DNA from: Owenia fusiformis
Taxonomy: Eukaryota; Annelida; Polychaeta; Sabellida; Oweniidae
Direction: 5' to 3'
DNA length: 64,000 bases
Assembly: GCA_903813345.2 (NCBI GenBank)
Contig: CAIIXF020000001.1
Coordinates: 43,805,366 to 43,869,365, forward strand
Position numbers and translations under genes: made by a program. Of the stretch, positions 9,970 through 21,900 are shown piece after piece. The stretch's first letter is position 1, and every line of letters starts with the position of its first letter. The notes under the pieces are model-generated. The model did no database searches, was not told the DNA's origin, and worked only from the letters and a program-made list of their open reading frames with translations.

Positions 9970-12900
9970 TTGGAGCCATATATGGATGAGATGTTTCTAC
10001 AGCAGGCATTCCAAAGTATGGGAGAGTCAGTTCTCAATGTGAAACTTATCAGGGACAAAGTCACAAGGTAAAGTATGCATGTAGGTTTCAACTACATGAA
10101 ATGTCAAATAAGGAATTGGAAAAAGTTGACCATTCATAGAGTTGTTTCCCTACAAGGCATGCTTGAAATATTGATTCTCACTCTGAATGCAAAAGACCAG
10201 GTTTCTTATGGCAAGTGATTTTGGACAGTCATAATACAGTTCAGTGGTTTTTATTAATAGACTATAAAACAACATGTTTTCTTTCAAGTCCCCATGATAA
10301 TAAAATTATTAATCCAACTCTCTGAAAATTATGGATCAGGACCCCACCTTGGCACTTTAAGAAAAATGTTTGGCTTCTTTCTAAAGGGGATCTTGTTTTT
10401 CTTAATTTGAAGATATCAAAAGCTTCTACATAATATTAATAACTTCTAAAAATGGGATGTGGATTGAAATCTCAAATCTCATGTTATTTTTCCATAGGTA
10501 AAATTCATGCTATCCTTTGTTTTCCCTAGGATGAAGAAAATTGATATCTTCAAAACTAGACTTTCAATCCATTCTACTTTTGCAGAAATTCTAGACCCCT
10601 TGTTCAATATTCTTGTACATGTAATGTGTTTTCAGAGTCCTTGCTGGTTACTGCTTTCTCGACTTTAGTAGTCCCGAAGAAGCTCAGAGTGCCATGCTCA
10701 AGCTCAATGGAAAAATTGTGCCTAATACAGTACCTGTGAGTATTATGTATGAGCCTTGTTTACTTAATTGACATTTTAATTGATTTTTTCAGCATGAATA
10801 AGTAGTGGTAGGTTGAGTTACATTTACAAAAACATTATTCTAATCTCAGTTACAAAAAAGACTACAACATATCGTTCATTTGAGAAAACAGAATTACATC
10901 TTTGCTAAGGGCTGATGTGAAGAGCTTGGTTGCGATTGAAACCACCACTTCATTATTGGTCTACTGTTGATACATTTTTATCCCACCAAACGAAGTTCGA
11001 GGGGGATATAGAAAAGCCGTTCGTCCGTCCGTTCGTCCGTCCGTTCTTCCGTCCGTCCGTTCGTCCGTCCGTTCGTGTGTCCGGGCAATAACTCAAATAC
11101 CGGTTGACGGATTTCATTCAAATTTTATAGGCTTATGCCTTATGGGTGTAGGACCTCTGCTCGAGAAGGAATTTTCAATATGGCTGCCAAATTCAAAATG
11201 GCAGCCATTTTTCCCAAAAAATATAATCTTTGATAACTCAAATACTAGTGGATGGATTTGGTTCAAATTTTATATGCTGTTGCCTGAGTACAAAGGAGCC
11301 TTGCTCAAGAAGACATTTTCAAGATGGCCGCCATATTTAAAAATGGCGGCCATTTTTTAGAAAAAACGTTATGTTTGATAACTCAAATACCATAGAATGG
11401 ATTTGGTTCAAATTTTACATGCTGATGCCTAGGGACATAGGAGCTCTGCTCGAGAAAGAATTTTCAAGATGGCAGCTAAATTTCAAAATGGCCGCCATTT
11501 TTCATAAAAGAACGTAACCTTTGATAACTCAAATACCAGTTGATGGGTTTAGTTCAAATTTTATATGCTGATGCCTAGAGACAAAGAAGTTCTACTCAAG
11601 AAAATATTTTCAAGATGGCCACTGAATTTCAAAATGGCCGCCATTTTTCGTAAAAAAAACGTTATCATTAATAACTCAAATACCAGTGGATGGATTTGGT
11701 TCCAATTTTATATGCTGATATTTAGGGAAAAAGGAGATCTGCTTCAGAAGAAATTTCAAAGGCATCAGCTGAATTTCAAAATGGCTGGCTTTTTTCATAG
11801 AAAAAGTTCGTCTTTGATAACTAAAATACCATTGGACGGATTTACTTCAAATTTTATATTCTGATGCCTAGAGATAAAGGAATTCTGGTTGAGAAGAAAA
11901 TTTCAAGGTGGCTGCTATTTATCGAAATCTCCGCCATTTTTCATTAAACATGTAATCATTATCCTTGATAACCCAAGTACCAGTTGACGGATTTGGATTA
12001 AATTGAATATGCTGATGCCTTGGGACATAGGAGCTCTGCTAAGGAAGAAATTTAAAGATGTCAGCTGAATTTCAAAATGGCAACCATGATTCATAAAAAC
12101 ATAATTCTGATAATTCAAATACCGGTATTTATCAAAACATGTTTTGTTCGGTGGGATTTGCTACTCCGTGGAGTTGCTGTTTTTCTAGTTAATTCAGTTA
12201 AGTGATGTTTTTATTGGAATGATATATACCAGGTACTCCTTGATTTTGCCATGATTGAATTGTGATGACGTGTTCTTTTTCCAGCCGAAAAGATTCAAGC
12301 TAAATAGCGCAAGTTATGGCAAAGAACATCTGCTATCGTGAGTACTTATTCATTCACATATGTTAGCACAGGGATTGCTCTTAAATATTTTTCACTGCTT
12401 AGTACTTATATGTCGCAAAATTCTAACCAGATTAATACAATACAACTGAAAGAAGAAAAAATGATTACACAAATAATTTTTCTCCATTCACTTTAAAGTG
12501 TTCTATATTTAACGAATAAAGACCCGAGATTTTATGATTTATGGTGTAATATATGACTGAAAATTTTATTCTGTTCATTGTTAAAAGACTGAAATCACGT
12601 AGCGATTGAGGTCTTTGGCAATGGCCAGAATAAAATTTGAGGTCATATATTTGACATAAATCATAAAATAGAGGTCTTTGTTACGATTCTAATTCTAACA
12701 GACAAGAAAACAACTATTTGCATTGATGAATTTTAGCGGTCATGCATACTCCAATATAGATCAGTAAATCAATTGTTCATGCTATTGTGACGTCACGTAT
12801 CATATTAGAATATAAAATAAGTGCAATAATTTTGTTTTTTATATTTATTAGTGTATAGTATTTGTCACTGTTCTGATCTATACTTCATAAACATTCAAAA

Positions 12901-15900
12901 TATATTATTATTTTCTTGCAGACCAGAATTTTCTCTTTTTGTTGGAGATCTCACAGAAGATGTAGATGATTTAAAACTTTATACAGCATTTTCCAAGAAA
13001 TATAAATCCATCAAAGGTGCTAAAGGTAAACAGTCATGTTTTGTATTTTCTTCTACAGCATACAAGTATAAAATAGCTTTATCACTTTTGCCAGTTTTAA
13101 ATCAATTGATTAATACATTGGAATTGTTGATTACATTTATATTCATTTTGGCTCCTGTATCTCTATATACTCTCTTCTCTGTTATTGCAGTTGTAATTGA
13201 TTCTAGTGGTTGCAGCAAGGGGTTTGGATTTGTGCGTTTCTCTGAGCAAGCAGAACAAAGGAAAGCTTTGTCTCAGATGCAATACAGTTCTGACGTTGGG
13301 AAGAAACCTATACGAGTCAGTTTAGCCACTCCTAAAAGGTAATATAAAGGATGCTACTACTTATATGAGGGTTGTTCAATGAATACTGATACAAACACTC
13401 TCATTTTTATGCTCTTCGATTGCGATATTTATCATTCTGTGTCTTTTTAAGTATAAAATAAAGTAGTCCAAATGTATCACTATGTATATTGCCATCTTTG
13501 CTGTTTTATGGTACAACAGTTTTAGTATTTCTTGATCGACCCTTGTAGTTGTGTTTTTTTGCTTTATCTATTGCCCTGAGATTTCTCTAAACATTATTGT
13601 TGCTATTAAAAAAGTTGTTGATTTTCTTTCTCAGAGATATTTATTTTTGTTTTGATGTTTCGTAGGATGTCCATCCTACTTCTTCAGAAATAAAATTATA
13701 TTTGAATCAAACTGAAATAATTAATTATAACATAATAATGAGACAAATAGCAACCATTACTATAGAAAATTTCAATGATGTTACAATTAAAAAAATTATT
13801 GACTATACATTTGTATTATCTATAGTAACTATTATCTATAGTAACGGTTGCTGTTTGTCTCATTATTATGTAATAATTAATTATTTCAGTTTGATTCAAA
13901 TATCATTTTATTTCTGAAGAAGTAGGATGGACATCCTACGAAACATCAAAAGAAAAATAAATATCTCTGAGAAAGAAAATCAACAACTTTGTTAATAGTA
14001 CATTACTACTAGGGGTCACACGGTTAACCGTGGCTTGCGGTTACCGCGGTTCATACCTCCACGACGGTTAGCTCGCACACAATCTTGAAAACCGCGGTTC
14101 TTGAAGAACCGTGACATTTTCAGTTTCACTTCAGAAAAATAAAAATGTAAACTCGGAATTAAACTCCATTTCAAGTTTTCGTGTAATACCAATTAACTAA
14201 ACATCGTCTGGAATCGTTAATCATCATGCAATAATGCGAACCATACCTGATATTTACGACGATCTTCTGATATAGACGGCAGATAACAAAAACAAAAGGA
14301 AAATGTTGATAAATTTCACCGGCATATTGACCCAAGGGAAAGATCAATACCCGGTGATTTCAGCGGGAAATGGCGTTTCGTTCATTGGATGAGCTGCGCG
14401 CGCACGCATAAATGTGATTATCCAATATAATTAGGGGAGGGCTATTTGAAGTAGTTTTTGGTCTCAGGCGCGACCCAGGGCTGTTGTCTTAAGGACATTT
14501 CGTTGAAAATGAGCCATTCGGCTGATAATTGGTAAGAGTTTGCGATCTTATAATGTATAACTGTTACTCAGACACATATTTTGACACGATTCTGTTGGAA
14601 ATAAGCTTTGAACCGAGAGATATTCACGATTGATATGCACATTTTTGATTGTGCCATTGCTTTTCTATTGCACAACCCATGTATTGATAGAAGAAACATT
14701 AATAATACAGATTGGTTTACCTTCAATACATGGCAGACACTACATATCGGTCTATTAATACCAGTTTGTGCCTTAAATAGTTTTATATTTCCATCCACGG
14801 CCTGGAGCCTGGGTGTGTTTGTCTCTTATGTGTATGCTTGTGCATGGACTTCTAATCACTAGCAGAATTTAACATGATGCAAACTCGACATTATAACTCA
14901 TGCTGTAACATTTTGACTTCGCTGGAAAACAATAGGAATTATTTTTCTTGCCAATCAATCATGAATCACAATCAAAATTTCAGAATGATCAATCAGGCAA
15001 TGATCCAAATCAAGTTATAACATTATATGATATTCAGCAAGAAGTCCGGTAGAAATACAGAATATTTAAACATCAAAGCTGAAAGTTAAAAGCTAATCTG
15101 TCAATTTTCTGTCTGCAAAAGAGCGTCCCAAGAGCGTTTACATTTGACACAATAACAGACTGAGGCCTTGAAATCTAGGATTCCCCAGGAAAATATGACG
15201 TCATACTAATTAGCATAAGGATTTCCCTATTGGGGTGGGTCGAGCCTTGTTCGAAAACACAATCCATAAATACATGCTAATTTCTAAGGAGATAGGAAGT
15301 GTATAACGTGTTTATCGATTTTGTTTAAAGATTTAATCAATTATCAAATTGTTTAAGTGGATAAAGTGGTCACACTTGCTTCAATTCATAGCGAAATCGA
15401 CGGATAGAAACTGACCGAATTCCCGATATCCTACCCCGTATTACTGTAGGCTATAAGCACAGTGACCTACAGAGGGCGCTATCACAAACAAGTACTGGAC
15501 GAACCGATAAATTCCCGGGTATTGTAACGCCCTTGATTGACCCGGAAGTGACCTACGCTAAACATTTCGCGCAATCCTATTGGTTGATAGAACAGTATAC
15601 TGTAAAAAGCCGAACGCCGAATGCATTGAATTTGCGAACGAGTCACGTTCTGTGTATTACGTTCGCCTTTGATCCATGTTGAGTCCTGACAAAGTGTTGA
15701 ACTTAAGTTATATTTCTAAAGAAAACATTTATTCAGTTTAGTGAAGTACTGTGCTAATTTTGCCAACAGTTGACAAGTTATTTTATGTGTTGAAAAAACT
15801 TGAACATCAAACAAGAAGATCAACACAGTGAACACACAGATATTTTGGGAGGGAGGGAGTGAAAAAAGACTGAACAAACAAACAAACATTGTGTGAAACT

Positions 15901-18900
15901 GGATACTTACAATACTGAATACAATAAAACACTGTGACACACTTAGTATGTTTTCTGATTTTCGGATCAATTTCATATATTTTTGCTAATTTCACGAGGC
16001 CCGTGAGAACCGCAATCAGAACCGAACCGAACTGTGAAATACAATAACCGAACCGAACCGTGAAATCTCAAACCGTGTGACCCCTAATTACTACAGGAGA
16101 GATGAACATTCATAGAATTATTGTTGCTGTTTCACATGTACATTATAAAGATTATTTGGATAATTATAAAAGTAGAAATGTAAGAGAATTCAGATTTTAT
16201 ATATTTTAGAATAGTGATTTTAACAGTAAGCGCCTACATCACTCATTTTTACTTGAATTCAATTAACAGAGAAATAACGGAAAAACACTTTGTTTATATT
16301 TATGAATATTCAGTGAAAAGGACGTTTAAGCTCCATTAGTAATTGTATTCTATTGTAACTTTCCCAAACAAATGGGTGATGAGGCCCTATCCTGTAATTA
16401 TGTGGCTGAATAATTTTTAAAAACCTTTTAATTTAGCATCAACTTCCTTTGAACATCAGAATGCTTCAATTTTTTTCAGACCTCAACATTCCACATCAGG
16501 CAATACATCAGACTACTCATACAACAATCAAGACTATTCTCTACCTAAGAGCCATCAGTATACACAGGGTTACCACTCAGGCTGGCAGTACAACCCTGGC
16601 CCCACACAGTACAATTACTACCAGGACTACACGACAGCCTATGGGGATTACAACACTGATCCCTCATATACACAGGTGCGGTAAATATTAAAAATGCTTT
16701 TAATTTAAACTGGAGGAAATAGGTGTTGTCCATCGGGTTTCAAGTTAGAAAAATTAATTTTTAAATATATTGTGCCAGGGAGAAATCAGGCTTACCGTAT
16801 CTTACATTTAAACTCTTAGGTTAATATTTCTATGGTTATCAATGTAGAGATTGAAGGCCTAAACATGAGTCTGTATGCGTTTGATCGCTGGAATGATCTT
16901 GTTAGTTATCCAATTAGACAATTTTTGCAGGATTGCTACCATTTCGAGAATGGTTGGAGTTTCATACCAATTAGTACAATGTAATAGATATTAGAGAGAT
17001 TTAGCAACTCACTCATAGCATGTTTATTATTCCTGTATAACTTATGAAGCGTTTGATTACGTCATCATTTATTGCGCAGCTCTATACGTCCATAAGTGTG
17101 ATAGTCTTATAATTTGTTGTCTATATGTCAGCATATCCCATTAATCAATGTATAGTGTGCGCAATAAATAATGACGCAATCAAACACATCATAAGTTATT
17201 CGGGAATAATAAACATGCTATAAGTGAGTTGCGAAATCTACCTATTAATATATAAAATTTCGCTAGAATATGCATGAACTATATTTTGAAATATGTATCA
17301 CATACGTTTTCAATATGACTGCCAACCTGACCATACATGTACACTTACATTAAGTAAAAATAAGTAAATCATTTTTTTTCTTTTCTTGAGATTTCAAACC
17401 AAATGGGGGTTTGGTCAAAACATGACTGTCACAAAATGTAATTAATCATATTTTGCCTCAAATGTTCCTCTGTAGCTTCTTAAAATGAAACCACAAATGT
17501 TGAAAATGAATATTAACCAACTATTTAGCTCTCTTCCCAAAACAAAGAAAATAGCTCATGATGATTTCATGAAAATTGAAGTACCCATGATGATAAAAAT
17601 ATCAATCGAACAATTCGAAAATTATGAATAGGGACCCCATGTCAACATTTAAAAAAAATATTGAACCTATTTACTCAAAAGAGGATCTCCTTTTTCTGAT
17701 TATTATTGCATGAAAAGATTATTCAACCAGGGGTATAAAACATCTTCAAAAATATAATGGTATTGAAAGTCTAGTTTTGAAGATATCAATTTTCGATGAC
17801 CAAAATGATGCTGAAAACAATGGATAGCACAAGTTTTCCCTCTGGGAAAATAACATGGGATATGTGGTTTTTAACTTTAACACATTTCAATATGCATCCC
17901 CTTTTCAAAAGTTATTAATACAGTGTAGAAGAAACCTTTAACCTCTTGAATCCCAGGCTCTAAAATTGGTTGAAACCAGACAATTTTTTTATTTTTGCCA
18001 CCTTTTGACATTTTACTACATACCTTTACAATTTTAGATGCTCAAGTTAGTAAAATTAGATGGCAGAGATCATTTTTACACGTTTTAAAACAATTTTTGT
18101 GTAAATTGGATGAAAATTGTTTAAATAAGAGCAATTTTTGTGAACAATTTTGTGACGGATTTTCTCGTCCCTCTGGGTTTCAAGGTCATTTCTGAGGTGA
18201 CGAGAAATCTCGTCATTCTCGGTAGTCAAGAGGTTAATATATTCAAATTGAGAAAAACAAGATCCTCTATTTAGAAAATAATCCTTACATTTTTAAAAAA
18301 GTGACAAGTTGGGGCCCTAATCCATAATTTTTCAGAGAGTTGGATTGATATTTTATTATCATGGGGACTTCACTTGAAAGAAAACATATTGTTTTAATAA
18401 AAACCATGGTCAAAGATATGACTGTCTTAAATCACTTGCCATACTGCACATGGACCTTTACTAAAATTAAAAATAATGCCTTTGCTTAATTTTGCCGAAT
18501 CTCTAAAATTCTGCCAAATTCTGCCAAAGAACAGGTCCATTCAACACTTTTTTCCCAAAAAGCTCAGTTTTCCATTTTCTTTTAAAACCAATTGCATGCT
18601 GTAGATAAACCTTTTGTCTTGAGATGTGCAATTTCAAAAAGTGATGTAAGTTTTCAGTTTCCTGCTTCTGCTAACCCATTTCTAAGGCAATCCAATTACT
18701 CACCTGTTCACTTCTAGAGTCATCTACAGCTCTAATTTAAATGAAAAAATGTCAGAATTAGAAAAGAAGAATATGTTCAAACTTTTCATGACTCCCTTAC
18801 TTTGAGTTAACACACGAAACTAGGTTTGAAAATCAGTTGCCGCATATTCCCATATTCATCCATAGTTTATGTCATCTCGTGACTTTTAGGCCCATGTATG

Positions 18901-21900
18901 ACACAGAAGTCTGGGATTTGTGTGGATGTTTGACATTGGCAGCTTTGCCTAAGAAATATATACAAACTGCTTCCTTGTGAACCATGTTTTACTGGTTTAC
19001 TTTACTAACAAATCGGTAAATCAAATGCTTTATTAACATACAACGAATGTAATATATCACAAACGAAAAAATTAATTATTCGCATAACACAACCTGCATA
19101 AAAATGCATAAATTTCCAGTTTTGGAGCGAATATTCGGGGTAAAATGAGGATTTACTGGCTGACTATTTGGTATGAGAATCTACTATTCGATTTAGCCCA
19201 AGTACACACTTTGTTTACCATCAAAACAATGTCAAAACTTATCATTATGTCTCCAACAAAAAAGTGGTGACATAGTGTCTTTAAATTTTAGATTTCACCT
19301 TCAATGACCTTCTCATTGAATGTGTTCTATGGATCTGAGTTCGAAAAGTCACGTGACCAAAAGTTCGCCATTATTACCTTATATGGCAAATCATCAAGGC
19401 AACGATCACGACGTCATATGTTGTGATTGTGATGAAGATATGATGTGATATCACATAAAATATGACATCAGTCCAATATTGCCTCATCAACTAAACAAAC
19501 AACAAGCTAAACGTCATTCATCACTGTTGATTATATTTTAATTTGTGAGGTCATTAACATGTTACTAAACCAACAGAAAACAAGCATTTAGTTTGTTCAT
19601 TGTGTTTCTCTGTGATATTTTCATAAAAAGTGGATCAGTTTTGTCAAAATAGCATTATGGCCTTCATATTTTTCTAGTGTCATTTTCACTAGATTATCTT
19701 GTTACTGAAAGTTTTTTCTGAATATTGAAGGAGAAATCTTATTTAGACACAATTTTGCTGACTAATGGAGGTTCAGAAATCCAAATAGTCTTTAGTAGAT
19801 GAATAAATGTTTCATTTCTATACTACAAAAATAGAATATTGCGAGTATACCCTGATTTGGTGGCCACCATACACTCTGACTGCTCTAAATGATTTGAACG
19901 AAGAGTGAAGCTCTAGCAAAGGGTAATTTATTATTAATCAATGAAATAAAATGAAATTTCATTCAGGACAACTTCAAGGTTTGTGTACAAATGTTAGATA
20001 AATTACAATTATGAGTCCAAATGTTAGACAAAATTGTCCTTAAAATATGTTTGAATAAGATAAGGGATTGGTGATCCTTCAGTTTTTGTTTGTTTATTTA
20101 AGACTTTATCAGCACTAGACTGAAGAGGAACAAGTATAGTGCCGAAATCTGAACATTTTTTATTATATTTTGATTGATGACCTGCAATGCAAATTTATGC
20201 TTGTTAAAATGCCATATCTAATGCTTTAATGGGATAGAAGCATTGTTATTTTCATTATTTGATTGATTAAATCAATATTTTCGACTGACTTATTGCAGTT
20301 TCTCGATTCATTTAGTCTGTAATGCAAAGGTGATTTTTGAATAAAGCAGTTTCAACAAATATTCATAAATTATCCCACATTTGAAGTTGAACTTGGATGA
20401 TAACATGCAATTGTAGTCAAGATATTTTTAAAATGTGAGAAAAAAGCAATACCCATGTAATAGAGAGATTAATTCACAGATATTACTTTTTCCATGGATT
20501 AAAAACCCCCACCATTGTGCCATGTATTGCTACTAAGTACTGTGATTTATTTCAAAATAAACTGAATGTGAAATGCGCAAAATGCATCGTTGAGTTTTAT
20601 AGGTAAATTATTGGAAAAATAGAAAATCGTATGATTTTTTGCGGTTATTTTGATGAAGTCATCGGTTTTATTCAGCTTATTAATATCTACACTTGCACTC
20701 ATTTGTTGTTTCTCCAACTTGTCGATCGAGATATTGATATCCACTCATTAGTATGTTTCAGTCAATTTGTTAGATTTAGAAGAAGGTCTTCAATGGGTAG
20801 CCTTCAATGTACATGTGTATGTGATTCTATAATCTTTATGACAATGTTCTCTGTGTTTTTGTCTGGAATTTCCTTCTTTGAGTGATCACTATTGAAATGA
20901 GTTCCCAATGGAGAAAAGTGTCAAATAGTACAATAACGTCATTTCGAAGGGCAATATAGTGAAATATTGGACTGAGGGACGATATTTCACTATATCGCCA
21001 GCAGAAATTAATGACCATGACTGAAACAGCAAGAAAATCCTACGCACTGAACGGTATCTAATTTCCCGGGGAAAATTGCCGGTCATCAGTTGCATTATTG
21101 ACCGGCAATATGGACCGCCACTATGACACCAGGCCCGTAGCCAGGATTTGCCAAGGGGGGGTTCAGTTTTCAAAAATTTCCAGGGGGGGTTCACATTTGG
21201 CAATTTTGGCCCAAATATGGCTAAAATCATTTGAGAAATGCTCAAAATGGTGAAAAACTGCATGATTTTGAAAGAGTTTTTGGCCAGGGGGGGGGTTCGT
21301 CCGAACCCTGCGAACCCCCCCTGGCTACGGGCCTGAACACGACATATTGTACAGGTCGATGTAGTAAAATGAATGCCTTCTAAACTAGCACGTAAACCCC
21401 TAGAACTGGCTCGGCAAGGTGGTAATAATAGATGTTATCGAAACATGTTTTCCGCTTACTGATTGGTTTTGAAAATATCACTGTGATGCGTTTGAATTGA
21501 TTCATGACCTGGGGTGTGATGGCCACTGGCATTGAGGGTGGGGCTGCTAATAACAGTAAAGTCTAACCTATTTAGGGGTATTAGATGTTCATAAGAAAGA
21601 TAAGTAAGGTAGAGAGAAGAGGGATGGCATTTTAAGGGGTTGAACCAACATATCAATTTCTGTCAATGGCATAATTAATTTTGTTTGAGGTTTGGAACCC
21701 AAGGGCATTTTCATAATGTGACACTGTAAAATAAGTCACATTTGCTTTAAAATCAACAAATGAGGTTAAAATAAATTTTGAAATGATGTTATTTGATGAC
21801 TAATTAATATTTTTCATGTTTATATACTACATCATTTAATAAATATTCACTCATATCACAAGCTTTCAAAAGAGGTTCAACACTTTTACAGAATACAATA

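Noticed and set aside
12851-13342. 163-aa ORF as one continuous exon
   Set aside because: It joins two TRNAU1AP exons through a 165-bp intron with good GT and AG signals; the middle third has no RRM character. Kept only as an intron-retention finding.
17995-18195. 66-aa ORF in the TTAA-flanked element
   Set aside because: Too short and without DDD transposase features; the element is non-autonomous.
20889-21263. 124-aa minus-strand ORF
   Set aside because: It crosses the boundary between repeat E and the MITE and has no recognisable domain.
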